Assembly: GCF_023715365.1 (NCBI RefSeq)
Contig: NZ_JAMBNZ010000014.1
Coordinates: 1-64,000, forward strand
Origin: Georgenia satyanarayanai
GTDB lineage: Bacteria; Actinomycetota; Actinomycetes; Actinomycetales; Actinomycetaceae
DNA length: 64,000 nucleotides
Reading direction: 5' to 3'
The notes beneath the pieces were generated by a model, which was given only the letters and a program-made list of their open reading frames with translations, was not told the origin of the DNA and did no database searches. This document shows, piece by piece, positions 18,989 through 27,843 of this stretch. A program made the translations under genes and the position numbers. How positions within the stretch are numbered: position 1 is the first letter of the stretch; the number at the start of each line of letters is the position of its first letter.

Positions 18989-20278
18989 GTGGCCACGACG
19001 ATCAACTGGGCAGGCAACCACGTCTACGCCGGCACGCTGGTGCGGCCGGAGTCCCTGGCGGAGGTGTCCGACGCCGTCGCCGGCGCCGAGCACGTGCGCG
19101 TGCTCGGCACCCGGCACACCTTCAACGACCTCGCCGACTCCGCGGGCCTGCTCGTCAGCCTCGACCGGCTCGCCTACCGCCACCCGAGGCTGCTCACCGA
19201 GGGCGAGGCGAACGGCCCCGACCCGGAGCTCGATGAACTGACCGGCCGGGTGCGCGTCGCCGCGGCAACCCGGTACGCGGACCTCGCGCTCTTCCTCGAG
19301 GAGCGCGGCCGTACCCTCGTCAACTTCGCCTCCCTCCCGCACATCGGGGTGGCGGGCGCGGTGGCGACGGCGACGCACGGCTCGGGCGTCGGCAACACGG
19401 TGCTCGCGGCCGCCGTGACGCGGCTCGAGCTCGTCGCCGCCGACGGCTCGCTGCGTACCCTGGACCGGGACGTCGACGGCGACACCTTCGACGCGGCCAC
19501 CGTCTCCCTCGGTGCGCTCGGGATCGTCCACGCGGTGACGCTCGAGACCGTCCCGGCCTTTGAGGTGGCCCAGACGGTCTACGGGCCGGTCGGCTTCGCG
19601 GCGCTCGCGGACGCCTTCGACGACGTGAGCGACCTCGGCTACTCGGTCAGCTGCTTCACCACCCTGCGGACGGAGGAGTTCGAGACCGTGTGGGTCAAGC
19701 GGACGACGGCGCAGGGCCCGGCACCCGCCGACGTGCTCGGTGCGCCCGCGCTCACCGCGGAGGCGCACCCGATCCCCGGCATCGACCCCGGCAACGCGAC
19801 CGCACAGCAGGGCGTGCCCGGCCCGGCGAGCGACCGGCTGCCGCACTTCCGCGCCGACCAGCTGCCCAGCGCGGGCGCGGAGATCCAGTGCGAGTACCTC
19901 GTCCCGCGGCACAGCGCGCGGCTGGCGCTCCGGGCGCTGCCCGGGCTCGCGGAGCCGCTGGCCGGGCTGGTGCAGGTGTGCGAGGTGCGCTCGATCGCGG
20001 CGGACACCGCGTGGATGAGCCCGATGTACGCCCAGCCCTGCGTCGCGGTCCACTTCACGCTGGTGCGGGACGCCGAGCGGGTGGCGGCGGCGCTGCCGGT
20101 CATCGATGAGGCGCTCGGTGTGCTGGGCGGGCGCCCGCACTGGGGCAAGCAGTTCCGCGCCGACCCGGAGCGGGTGCGCAGTCTCTACCCCCGGCGGGAG
20201 GACTTCCTCGACGTCGTCCGCCTGCACGACCCGCAGCGCAAATTCAGCAACGCCTTCGTCCGCACGTGGGTCGGCTGA
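18989..20278 (+). CDS. FAD-linked alditol/xylitol oxidase (AldO-like)
   Basis: 429 aa from GTG 18989. VAO-family flavoenzyme that oxidises sugar alcohols with O2, giving aldose and H2O2. It matches Streptomyces AldO throughout (recalled): TINWAGNHVYAG at the N-terminus, VRVLGTRHTFND where AldO has GSGHSFN and covalently binds FAD through that His, FASLPHIGVAGAVATATHGSG, HFRADQLPSAGAEIQCEYL, and the C-terminal RPHWGKQF and KFSNAFVRTWVG. The change GSGH to GTRH beside the FAD-linking His is notable; the His itself is kept. Cytoplasmic, with no signal peptide. It ends at a repeat-hairpin. Confidence 0.85.
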   Translation: MATTINWAGNHVYAGTLVRPESLAEVSDAVAGAEHVRVLGTRHTFNDLADSAGLLVSLDRLAYRHPRLLTEGEANGPDPELDELTGRVRVAAATRYADLALFLEERGRTLVNFASLPHIGVAGAVATATHGSGVGNTVLAAAVTRLELVAADGSLRTLDRDVDGDTFDAATVSLGALGIVHAVTLETVPAFEVAQTVYGPVGFAALADAFDDVSDLGYSVSCFTTLRTEEFETVWVKRTTAQGPAPADVLGAPALTAEAHPIPGIDPGNATAQQGVPGPASDRLPHFRADQLPSAGAEIQCEYLVPRHSARLALRALPGLAEPLAGLVQVCEVRSIAADTAWMSPMYAQPCVAVHFTLVRDAERVAAALPVIDEALGVLGGRPHWGKQFRADPERVRSLYPRREDFLDVVRLHDPQRKFSNAFVRTWVG

Positions 20279-20295
20279 GGCGCCGCCTCACGCGT

Positions 20296-20368
20296 CTGGT
20301 TCGCACCTGCGGTACTTCCGAGAACGCCCGGACGTGCGTCGAGGCGACCAGGAGTGCGTCCCAGGCGG
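20296..20368. repeat. Convergent intergenic repeat, copy 1 (CGCACCT-GGTACT family)
   Basis: CTGGTTCGCACCTGCGGTACT at the left and GGAGTGCGTCCCAGGCGG at the right match the copy at 37145-37218 at the same relative positions. The ends are partly complementary (CTGG..CGCAC/GTGCG..CCAG). Like copy 2 it lies between two convergent genes (stops 20278 and 20397), so it probably serves as a bidirectional terminator. Confidence 0.6.
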
Positions 20369-20396
20369 GTGGCGGGTGGAGGGGGCGGCGGGGCCG

Positions 20397-21758
20397 CTAC
20401 TCGGTGCCCACCACGGCCCAGCCGTGCGGGGGCAGGACGACGGTGCGGCCGCCGTCGTCCATGGTGCCGGTGCCCGCGAGCACGGAGACGGGACCGTCCC
20501 CCGCGGCCGGGACGCCGGCGGGCAGGCCCCAGCGCACGCCGTCGTCGTCGGTGCTGAGGAGGACGACGAGCGCCTCCTCCCCGCCGCGGACGACGTAGAC
20601 GAGGAGCGGGTCGGACACGTGGAGCACCTCGAGCGCGGCGCGGTGCAGCCACGGGTGGCGGCGGCGCAGGCCGATGAGCTCCTGGTGGCGCTCGAAGACG
20701 GGCCGGCCGAGCGGGCTCAGCTCCGCGGGCGAGGCGGGGAAGGCAGGCCGCACGGCGTCGTCGCCGCCCGCGCGGTCCTCCTTGACGCCGGTGAAGCCGT
20801 GCTCGTCCCCGGCGTAGACCGAGGGCGTGCCGGGGACGGTGAACAGGACCGCGAGGGCGTGGTCGAGGTGGCGCGGGTCGGTGAGGCGGCTGGCGATGCG
20901 GGTGACGTCGTGGTTGCCGACGAAGGTCTGCGGGACGAAGGCCCGGGCGAACTCGGCGTGGCGGCGCAGCGCGTGCTCCAGCTCCCAGGCGTTGCGGTCG
21001 TTGAGGGAGCTCCACACCGCCTTCCACAGCTCGTACTGGGTGACGGCGTCCATCCCGGAGTCCGCGACGATCCCCGCGTAGTCGCCGTGGATGACCTCCC
21101 CGATGACGTAGGCCTGAGGGTGGCGCTCCCGCACGCGGTCGAGGACGGGCTTCCAGAACGACGGCGGCACGGCGTAGGCGGCGTCCAGGCGCCACCCGTC
21201 GGCGCCGCGGTCCAGCCAGTACGTCATGACGCGCTCGACGTACTCGGCGACGGCCGGCTCGGCGTGGTTGAGCGCGACGAGGGCGGAGTGGCCCTCGAAG
21301 TCTTCATGGGCGGGGGTGCCGCCGCCGTCGGGGGCGTCCGGGTCGGGCCAGTGGAGGCGGAACCAGCGGGCGGCGGGCGAGGCCGGGCCCTCCGCGAGCG
21401 CCTGCTGGAACATCGCGAAGTCCTGGCCGACGTGGTTGAAGACGCCGTCCAGCACCACCCGAAGGCCGCGCGCGTGGGCCGCCGCGATGAGCGCGACAAG
21501 GTCGGCCTCGTCCCCCAGGCGCGGGTCGACGCGCAGGTGGTCGGTGGTGTCGTAGCCGTGGGTGAGGGAGTCGAAGACCGGGCCGAGCAGGATCCCCGAG
21601 GCCCCGAGCTCGACGGCGTGGTCGAGCCACGGCACGAGGCTTGGCAGTCGGTGGGCGACCTCCCCCGGGTGCTCGGCGCGGGTGGGCTCGGCGCCCAGGA
21701 AACCCAGGGGGTACAGGTGCCAGAGCACCGCGTGCTCCGCCCAGTCCGGTTCGGTCAC
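20397..21758 (-). CDS. Cytoplasmic GH13 alpha-glucan hydrolase/transferase
   Basis: 453 aa. GH13 (alpha-amylase superfamily) barrel with no signal peptide, so it acts on intracellular oligosaccharides. Conserved regions: DGVFNHVG (region I), GWRLDAAYA with the nucleophile Asp (II), YVIGEVIHG with the acid/base Glu (III), and FVGNHDVTRIAS with the third Asp (IV). A short C-terminal beta domain follows. The length resembles maltodextrin glucosidases, trehalose-related hydrolases or neopullulanases; the N-terminal starch-binding domain of neopullulanase is absent. Exact specificity is not deducible. Confidence 0.85.
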   Translation of the reverse strand: MTEPDWAEHAVLWHLYPLGFLGAEPTRAEHPGEVAHRLPSLVPWLDHAVELGASGILLGPVFDSLTHGYDTTDHLRVDPRLGDEADLVALIAAAHARGLRVVLDGVFNHVGQDFAMFQQALAEGPASPAARWFRLHWPDPDAPDGGGTPAHEDFEGHSALVALNHAEPAVAEYVERVMTYWLDRGADGWRLDAAYAVPPSFWKPVLDRVRERHPQAYVIGEVIHGDYAGIVADSGMDAVTQYELWKAVWSSLNDRNAWELEHALRRHAEFARAFVPQTFVGNHDVTRIASRLTDPRHLDHALAVLFTVPGTPSVYAGDEHGFTGVKEDRAGGDDAVRPAFPASPAELSPLGRPVFERHQELIGLRRRHPWLHRAALEVLHVSDPLLVYVVRGGEEALVVLLSTDDDGVRWGLPAGVPAAGDGPVSVLAGTGTMDDGGRTVVLPPHGWAVVGTE

Positions 21759-21897
21759 CGCTCACCACTCTCTCTCGCGTGTCAGCCCCGATCCTGCCCA
21801 CACTCGGGCTCGATGCGCACGGCGCCGGCCGGTGCGTGCGCTCACAGCCTCCCTCCTGGCGCGGGTAGCGGCTCGACGCAAGGGCGGGGGTAACAAC

Positions 21898-23343
21898 TCA
21901 GCGCTCGGCGCGAGAAGGGCGGGGGCGGCCGTAGGACTCGAGGAGGCGCAGCCAGACCTCGCTCATCGTCGGGAACGCCGGCACCGCGTGCCACAGCCGC
22001 TCCAGCGGCACCTGGCCGGCGACGGCGATGCTCGCGGAGTGGAGAAGCTCGGCGACGTCCGGGCCCACGAAGGTCATGCCGACGATGACGCCCCGCTCCT
22101 CATCGACGACCATCCGCACCTGCCCCGCGTAGCCGTCGGCGTGGAGCGCGGCGCCGGCCACGGCGCCGAGGTCCTCGTCCACCACGCGCACGTCGATCCC
22201 CGCGTCCTTGGCCGCCGCGGCCGTCATCCCCACCGACGCCACCTGGGGATCGGTGAAGACCACCTGCGCGGGAGCGAGGTGGTCGGCGGTGGCGGCGTGC
22301 ACGCCCCACGGAGCGTCGTCGACCGGCCGGCCCTGCGCCCGCGCCGCGATCGCGTCGCCGGCCGCGCGGGCCTGGTACTTGCCTTGGTGGGTGACGGGGC
22401 TGCGGTGGTTGGCGTCCCCGACGGCGTAGAGCCACTCGACCGGCTCCCCCTCGCCGTCGAGCACGCGGAGGGTCTCGTCCACCGGCAGCCAGCCCCCCTC
22501 GAGGCCGACGGACTCGAGGCCGAGATCGGGCTGGGGCTCGCGGCCGGTGGCGACGAGGATCTGCGCGACTCGCAGGGTGCTGCCGTCGTCGCACTCGACC
22601 ACGCGCTCCTCCCCGTCCACCCGGACGGAGGTCGCCGAGACACCGGGACGCAGGTCGACACCGCGCTCCTCCAGCGCCGCGCCGACGTGCTCACCGGCGA
22701 AGGGCTCGTAGCCGGACAGCAGGGTGCTGCGCACGAGAACCGTCACGCGGGACCCGAGGTCGGCGAAGCCGCCGGCCAGCTCGGCTGCCACGACGCCGCC
22801 GCCGATGATGAGGAGGCTCTCGGGGACTTCCTGGGTCTCGAGGGCCTCGCGGTTCGTCCACGGCCGGACGTCGCGCAGGCCGGGGACGTCGGGGACCACC
22901 GGGCGGGATCCGGTGCACACCGCGACGGCGTGCCGTGCCACGAGGACGCGCTCCACGCCGTCGGGGCCGGTGACCGTCACCTGCCGTGTCCCGCTCACCC
23001 GTCCGTGGCCGCGGAGGAGATCGATCCCGGCGGACTCGAGCCACTCCACCTGGCCGGCGTCGTCCCAGCCGTTGGCAAAGGACGTCCGGCGCTCGAGCAC
23101 TGCCGCCACGTCGAGCCCGCCCGAGACGCCCTGCCGTGCACCGTCGACGCGCAGCGCGGCACGGCGCGCCTCACCCGGGCGCAGCAGCGCCTTGGACGGC
23201 ATGCACGCCCAGTACGAGCACTCCCCGCCCACCAGCCGGTCCTCGACGACGACGGCGCTGAGACCGCCCTGGACGGCACGGTCGGCGACGTTCTCCCCGA
23301 CAGGTCCTGCCCCGATGACGATGACGTCGTAGCTCTCGGACAT
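21898..23343 (-). CDS. FAD/NAD(P)-dependent disulfide-oxidoreductase-like protein (Lpd/MerA family)
   Basis: 481 aa. FAD dinucleotide fold VIVIGAGPVGENVADRA at the start, redox-active disulfide in GGECSYWACMPSKALLRP (CX4C), NAD(P)-binding IIGGGVVAAELAGGFADLG, second FAD motif YAVGDAN, and a dimerisation domain. In lipoamide dehydrogenases the C-terminus reads HAHPTxSE, where the second His is the catalytic base; here it is HAVPAFPTMSE, so that His is Phe. The CX4C is kept, so it likely reduces a small electrophile, quinone or metal rather than dihydrolipoamide. No E2/E3 partner or metal-resistance gene is adjacent. Confidence 0.82.
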   Translation of the reverse strand: MSESYDVIVIGAGPVGENVADRAVQGGLSAVVVEDRLVGGECSYWACMPSKALLRPGEARRAALRVDGARQGVSGGLDVAAVLERRTSFANGWDDAGQVEWLESAGIDLLRGHGRVSGTRQVTVTGPDGVERVLVARHAVAVCTGSRPVVPDVPGLRDVRPWTNREALETQEVPESLLIIGGGVVAAELAGGFADLGSRVTVLVRSTLLSGYEPFAGEHVGAALEERGVDLRPGVSATSVRVDGEERVVECDDGSTLRVAQILVATGREPQPDLGLESVGLEGGWLPVDETLRVLDGEGEPVEWLYAVGDANHRSPVTHQGKYQARAAGDAIAARAQGRPVDDAPWGVHAATADHLAPAQVVFTDPQVASVGMTAAAAKDAGIDVRVVDEDLGAVAGAALHADGYAGQVRMVVDEERGVIVGMTFVGPDVAELLHSASIAVAGQVPLERLWHAVPAFPTMSEVWLRLLESYGRPRPSRAER

Positions 23344-23525
23344 GTCGGTACCCCTCTCGGCAGCCCCCGTGGCGTCCTGCGACCCTATGCCCGGGCGGCC
23401 GCGCGCGTGAAGGGACGGCGGCGGCCCGGCACCGCCGGTCCCCTCGGTGCGGCCCTGTGGACGTCAGCGGTCGAGAAGTCCACACTGAGCCCAGCCCGCT
23501 CCGGCCGGACGTCCTCGCGGCGCCC

Positions 23526-23570
23526 TACGCTCGGGGCATGTCGCCCGCACCCGACCGAGGAGCCCCATGA
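23526..23570 (+). CDS. 10-codon leaderless leader ORF ahead of the betaine importer
   Basis: A TACGCT -10 box (23526-23531), 6 nt, then ATG 23538 opens a frame reading MSPAPDRGAP and stopping at TGA 23568-23570. The stop overlaps the ATP-binding gene's ATG (ATGA at 23567-23570), and the frame itself contains that gene's GAGGAG ribosome-binding site. Translation of the leader would deliver ribosomes to opuCA. Two prolines precede the stop region but there is no codon run that suggests attenuation. Inferred from layout only. Confidence 0.45.
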   Translation, partial: YARGMSPAPDRGAP

Positions 23571-24376
23571 TCGAGCTGCGTGCGGTGACCAAGCGCTTCG
23601 GCGACGCCGAGGCGGTCTCCGCGCTCGATCTCGTCATCCCCGCCCGGCGCACCACCGTGCTCGTCGGCTCCTCCGGCTCGGGCAAGACGACGGTGCTGCG
23701 GATGATCAACCGGATGGTCGACCCCACCTCCGGGACGGTCGAGATCGACGGCACCGACGTCCGCGAGCGCAACCCCGTCGAGCTGCGCCGCGGCATCGGC
23801 TACGTCATGCAGAGCGCGGGGCTGCTCCCCCACCGCCGGGTACTCGACAACGTCATCACCGTGCTGCGGCTCAACAAGGCGCCCCGGGGTGAGGCCCGCG
23901 AGCGCGGGCTGGAGCTCATGGACACCGTGGGCCTGGACCGCTCCCTCGCCGAGCGCTACCCGCGCGAGCTCTCGGGCGGGCAGCAGCAGCGCGTCGGGGT
24001 GGCCCGGGCGCTGGCCACCGACCCCAACATCCTCCTCATGGACGAGCCCTTCGGGGCCGTCGACCCGATCGTGCGCACCGAGCTGCAGGACGAGCTGCTG
24101 CGCCTGCAGGGCGTGCTCGCCAAGACGGTCGTCTTCGTCACCCACGACGTCGACGAGGCCTTCCGGCTCGGGGACCGGGTCGTCATCCTCGAGCAGGGCG
24201 GCCGGATCGCGCAGCAGGGCACGCCCGCAGAGATTCTCGCCGCCCCCGCCTCGGACTTCGTCGCGAGCTTCATCGGCGCCGACCGCGGCCGGCGGCGGCT
24301 CACCGTCGTCGAGCAGGACGGGCGGCGGCTCGCCGTTGACGCCGACGGACGGCCCGCCGGCGTCTTGGACCACTGA
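23567..24376 (+). CDS. Glycine betaine/choline ABC importer, ATP-binding protein (OpuCA-like)
   Basis: 269 aa. Energises uptake of quaternary-amine compatible solutes. Walker A GSSGSGKTT near 36, Q-loop GYVMQSAGLLPHRRV (the family-specific QSxGLLPH), signature ELSGGQQQRVGVARAL, Walker B LLMDEPFGAVDP, H-loop FVTHDVDEA. It ends shortly after the ATPase core: the paired CBS domains that sense ionic strength in OpuA/ProV-type proteins are missing. First of four overlapping genes (ATPase, permease, permease, binding protein). Confidence 0.92.
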   Translation: MIELRAVTKRFGDAEAVSALDLVIPARRTTVLVGSSGSGKTTVLRMINRMVDPTSGTVEIDGTDVRERNPVELRRGIGYVMQSAGLLPHRRVLDNVITVLRLNKAPRGEARERGLELMDTVGLDRSLAERYPRELSGGQQQRVGVARALATDPNILLMDEPFGAVDPIVRTELQDELLRLQGVLAKTVVFVTHDVDEAFRLGDRVVILEQGGRIAQQGTPAEILAAPASDFVASFIGADRGRRRLTVVEQDGRRLAVDADGRPAGVLDH

Positions 24377-25056
24377 TGGGCTGGTTCGCCGCGAACCTCG
24401 GGCTCGTCGCCGAGCTCGTCGTCCAGCACGCCCGCCTCAGCGTCGTCCCCATCGTGCTCGGTCTCGTCCTCGCGCTGCCGCCCGGGGTGCTCGCGTGGCG
24501 CCGGCGCCGGCTCCGCGGTCCCCTCCTCGCCGCCGTCGGGCTGCTCTACACGATCCCCTCCCTCGCCCTGTTCGTCCTCGTCCCGCCAGTCGTGGGGATC
24601 AGCTTCCTCTCCGAGCTCAACGTCGTCATCGCGCTCACCGTGTACGCCGTCGCACTCATGGTGCGCTTCGTCACCGACGCCCTCGACGCCGTCGACCCGG
24701 CCGTCCGCTCTGCGGCCACCGCCATGGGCTACTCCCCCTGGGGCCGGTTCTGGGCGGTCGACCTGCCGCTGGCCGGGCCGGTGCTCCTCGCCGGGCTCCG
24801 GGTCGTCGCGGTGAGCACGGTGAGCCTGGTGACCGTCGGGGTGCTCGTCGGCACCCGCAGCCTCGGCTACCTCTTCATGGACGGCCTCCAGCGCGGGATC
24901 GTCGCCGAGATCGTCACCGGGATCCTCGCGACCGTCCTCGTCGCGCTCGTCTTCGACGTGCTCCTCGTCCTCCTCGGCCGCGTCCTGCTCCCGTGGAACC
25001 GCCGCCCGTCCCGGGCCGGGCGCCGCCTCCAGCTCACCGCGGGAGGCGCCGGATGA
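24376..25056 (+). CDS. Compatible-solute ABC importer permease (OpuCB-like)
   Basis: 226 aa, ATG overlapping the preceding stop by 1 bp. About six membrane segments; the EAA-like coupling loop is DPAVRSAATAMGYSPWGRFWAVDLPLAGPVLLAG. It forms the channel with the second permease. Confidence 0.9.
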   Translation: MGWFAANLGLVAELVVQHARLSVVPIVLGLVLALPPGVLAWRRRRLRGPLLAAVGLLYTIPSLALFVLVPPVVGISFLSELNVVIALTVYAVALMVRFVTDALDAVDPAVRSAATAMGYSPWGRFWAVDLPLAGPVLLAGLRVVAVSTVSLVTVGVLVGTRSLGYLFMDGLQRGIVAEIVTGILATVLVALVFDVLLVLLGRVLLPWNRRPSRAGRRLQLTAGGAG

Positions 25057-25751
25057 GTCTCTTCGCCGACGCGTGGGCCTGGCTCACTGCCCGCGAGCAG
25101 TGGACCGGCACGACCGTCCTCGACCGCGCCGGGGAGCACCTCCTCTACACGCTCCTCGCGCTCGCGGTCTCGGCCGCGATCGCGATCCCGCTCGGCTACC
25201 TCGTCGGCCACACCGGGCGCGGGCGGCAGCTCACCGTCGCGCTCGCCGGCGCCGGCCGTGCGCTGCCCTCCCTCGGCCTGCTCACGGTCCTCACCCTGCT
25301 CGTCGGGGTGGGGGACGCCGTCCTCGCCGCGACGGTCGTCTTCGTCGTCCTTGCCGTGCCCTCCGTGCTCGCCGGCACCTACGCCGGCGTGGAGAACGTC
25401 GACGGCGCGGTGACCGAGTCCGCGCGGGCGATGGGCATGACGCCGTGGCAGGTCCTCACCCGTGTCGAGGCACCGCTCGGGCTTCCGCTCCTCGTGGGCG
25501 GCCTGCGCAGCGCGGCCCTCCAGGTGGTCGCCACCGCGGTTCTCGCCGCCTACGTCGGGCTCGGGGGCCTGGGGATCTACGTCCAGCGCGGGATCTCGCT
25601 GCGCCGCTACGACGAGATGCTCGGGGGCGCGATCGCCATCGTCGCCCTCGCCGTCGTCGTCGACGCGGTCTTCGCGGTACTCGCGCGTCTCGCGGTGCGC
25701 GTCGCGGGCGGACAGGGCAGGCTCGGCACGTCGACGGAAGGACACCGATGA
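25053..25751 (+). CDS. Compatible-solute ABC importer permease (OpuCD-like)
   Basis: 232 aa from ATG 25053 (ATGA overlap). Five to six membrane segments and the coupling loop VDGAVTESARAMGMTPWQVLTRVEAPLG, clearly homologous to the other permease. The frame is open upstream through opuCB, but that part is a shadow. Two different permeases plus a separate binding lipoprotein is the OpuC layout rather than OpuA/ProU. Confidence 0.9.
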   Translation: MSLFADAWAWLTAREQWTGTTVLDRAGEHLLYTLLALAVSAAIAIPLGYLVGHTGRGRQLTVALAGAGRALPSLGLLTVLTLLVGVGDAVLAATVVFVVLAVPSVLAGTYAGVENVDGAVTESARAMGMTPWQVLTRVEAPLGLPLLVGGLRSAALQVVATAVLAAYVGLGGLGIYVQRGISLRRYDEMLGGAIAIVALAVVVDAVFAVLARLAVRVAGGQGRLGTSTEGHR

Positions 25752-26674
25752 AGACCACCCGCCTCGCGCTGCTCGCCGCGGCCGCGCTCACCCTTGCCGG
25801 CTGCGGCTCGGGCGACCCCCTCGCAGAGCCCGGCCAGGACGGGACGACGACGGCGGACGGCGGGAGCGCCGTCGTCGTCGGTTCGCAGGCCTACTACTCC
25901 AACGAGATCGTCGCCGAGATCTACGCCCAGGTGCTCGAGGGCGCCGGCCTCGACGTCACGCGCCAGTTCCAGATCGGCCAGCGCGACGTCTACCTCCAGG
26001 CCCTCGAGGGCGGGGACGTCCACGTGCTGCCGGAGTACACCGGCAACCTGCTGCAGTTTTACGTGCCCGACACCGAGGCGCGCAGCTCCGAGGACGTCGC
26101 GGCGGCACTGCCCGACGCGCTGCCCGAGAGCCTCGCGGTCCTCGACTACGCCGAGGCGCAGGACGCCGACTCCTACAACGTGACCGCGGAGTTCTCCGCC
26201 GAGAACGGCATCACGAGCCTCGCGGACCTCGCGGGCTACGACGGCGAGATCACCGTCGGTGGGAACGCCGAGCTGGAGAGCCGGCCCTACGGGCCGGAGG
26301 GTCTGCAGGAGTTCTACGGCGTGCACGTCGAGTTCCTCGCGATCGGCGACAGCGGTGGCCCGCTCACCAAGGACGCCATCCGCGACGGCACGATCACGAT
26401 GGGCGACATCTACACCGCCGACCCGGACCTCGCCTCGGGAGACTTCGTCACCCTCGAGGACCCGGAGAGCATGATCCTCGCGCAGAACGTCGTCCCGCTC
26501 GTCGCGGCCGACCGCGCCGAGGAGCTCGCTCCGCTGCTCGACCCGGTGAGCGCCGCCCTCACTACCGAGGAGCTCATCGGGCTCAACGCGCGCAGCGTGG
26601 GCGAGCAGCTCGACTCCGCCACGATCGCCACCGACTGGCTCACCGAGCAGGGTCTGCTGGGAGGGACATCGTGA
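25748..26674 (+). CDS. Compatible-solute ABC importer, substrate-binding lipoprotein (OpuCC-like)
   Basis: 308 aa from ATG 25748 (ATGA overlap). Lipoprotein signal MKTTRLALLAAAALTLAGC with the lipobox Cys at residue 19. The OpuAC-type fold follows: VVVGSQAYYSNEIVAEIYAQVLE at the start of the mature domain, LPEYTGNLLQFY, and GDIYTADPDLASGDFVTLEDP near the hinge. In relatives an aromatic cage binds the quaternary amine. The exact ligand (betaine, choline, carnitine or proline betaine) is undetermined. Confidence 0.9.
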   Translation: MKTTRLALLAAAALTLAGCGSGDPLAEPGQDGTTTADGGSAVVVGSQAYYSNEIVAEIYAQVLEGAGLDVTRQFQIGQRDVYLQALEGGDVHVLPEYTGNLLQFYVPDTEARSSEDVAAALPDALPESLAVLDYAEAQDADSYNVTAEFSAENGITSLADLAGYDGEITVGGNAELESRPYGPEGLQEFYGVHVEFLAIGDSGGPLTKDAIRDGTITMGDIYTADPDLASGDFVTLEDPESMILAQNVVPLVAADRAEELAPLLDPVSAALTTEELIGLNARSVGEQLDSATIATDWLTEQGLLGGTS

Positions 26675-27183
26675 GCGCCGCCACCGAGCTGCTCCTCGAC
26701 GCGTACTCACGGGTCAAGGAGGCCGTCCACCGGGCCGGTGAACGCCTGGACAAGGATGCCCTCGCCGCGCGGCTGGACCCTGACGCGAACTCCATCGGGT
26801 GGCTGCTGTGGCACCTCACCCGGGTCCAGGACGACCACGTCGCCGACGTCGCCGGCCGGGAGGAGCTGTGGACGGCCGAGGGCTGGGACACGCGCTTCGA
26901 CCTGCCCGTGAGTGGCATCGGTTACGGGCACAGCTCCGAGGAGGTGGGCGCTGTGCGCGGCTTCGACGCCGAGCTGGCCCTCGCGTACTACGACGCGGTC
27001 CAAGAGCAGACGCTCGCGTTCCTCCGCGGGCTGCGGGACGAGGACCTCGACCGCGTGGTCGACGAGGCCTGGGACCCGCCTGTCACCCTGGGGGTGCGGC
27101 TGGTGAGCGTGGTCGACGACTGCCTCGAGCACGCGGGACAGGCCGCCTTCGTGCGCGGGGTGCTCGAGCGCACCCGCTCCTAG
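26671..27183 (+). CDS. DinB/DUF664-family protein (mycothiol-transferase fold)
   Basis: 170 aa from GTG 26671, overlapping the binding-protein stop (GTGA). Four-helix-bundle metalloprotein family that includes mycothiol- and bacillithiol-dependent S-transferases. Putative metal-binding histidines are in SIGWLLWHLTRVQDDHVADV near residue 45 and CLEHAGQAAFVRG near 155. Cotranscribed with the betaine importer, though no functional link is known; it may detoxify an electrophile with mycothiol. Confidence 0.78.
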   Translation: MSAATELLLDAYSRVKEAVHRAGERLDKDALAARLDPDANSIGWLLWHLTRVQDDHVADVAGREELWTAEGWDTRFDLPVSGIGYGHSSEEVGAVRGFDAELALAYYDAVQEQTLAFLRGLRDEDLDRVVDEAWDPPVTLGVRLVSVVDDCLEHAGQAAFVRGVLERTRS

Positions 27184-27186
27184 ACT
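27181..27186 (+). promoter_or_regulatory. Leaderless -10 box of the TPR-like gene
   Basis: TAGACT, whose first three bases are also the stop codon of the DUF664 gene, followed by 7 nt and ATG 27194. Confidence 0.5.
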
Positions 27187-27193
27187 CGGGGCC

Positions 27194-27787
27194 ATGCGTT
27201 CACCGATCACCGAGGACGACGTCGACGAGCTCGAGCTGTCCACTCCCGACCACCGGCGCGTGGCCGACCAGCTCCTCGAGTGGGGCGACCACCCTCATCC
27301 CCGGGACGAGCTCTCCCCCCGCGAGCTGCTCACCGCCGCCGGGGAGCAGCTCGAGCTCGCCGGCGAGCCGGAGGCCGCCGAGGCCGCCTACCGCCGGGCG
27401 GTCGTGGCGGAGGGCGTCAGCGAGCTGGACCCCCGCTCCCACCTCATGGCCCTGCTCCTCGAGCGGGGCGACACCGAGGAGGCGCTCGTGCTGGACACCC
27501 AGCTGCGCCGGAGCCGGCCGGCGGATCCCACGACCTACGAGTACATGGCCGACGTGTGGGCCGAGCACGGCGACGACCGCCGAGCCCTGGCGTGGGTGAC
27601 GCGCGGGATCCTCGTCCACGAGGAGGGCCCGGGCTTCTCGGGCGCCGACGTCGCGATGCTCTGCCTCATGCGCTGGCGCATCCGCGAGCGCGGCGGCCAG
27701 GAGCCGGACGAGTACGACCTCGTGGGCATCGGGATGGACGAGCGGCTCGACCGGAGCCAGGAGGAGCACCTGGGCGGCGCCAGCTGA
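27194..27787 (+). CDS. TPR-like helical protein of unknown function
   Basis: 197 aa, no signal or membrane segment, very acidic. Helical pairs resemble tetratricopeptide repeats: LTAAGEQLELAGEPEAAEAAYRRAV, LMALLLERGDTEEALVLDTQL, and YEYMADVWAEHGDDRRALAWVTRG. This indicates a protein-interaction scaffold; the last 40 residues are not repeat-like. Not otherwise recognised. It has its own leaderless promoter and faces no obvious partner gene. Confidence 0.7.
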   Translation: MRSPITEDDVDELELSTPDHRRVADQLLEWGDHPHPRDELSPRELLTAAGEQLELAGEPEAAEAAYRRAVVAEGVSELDPRSHLMALLLERGDTEEALVLDTQLRRSRPADPTTYEYMADVWAEHGDDRRALAWVTRGILVHEEGPGFSGADVAMLCLMRWRIRERGGQEPDEYDLVGIGMDERLDRSQEEHLGGAS

Positions 27788-27843
27788 CCCGCCACCCGGT
27801 GGCTCGAGATGCGCCGCGGCACCGACAGGGTTGACTGGCGCTC

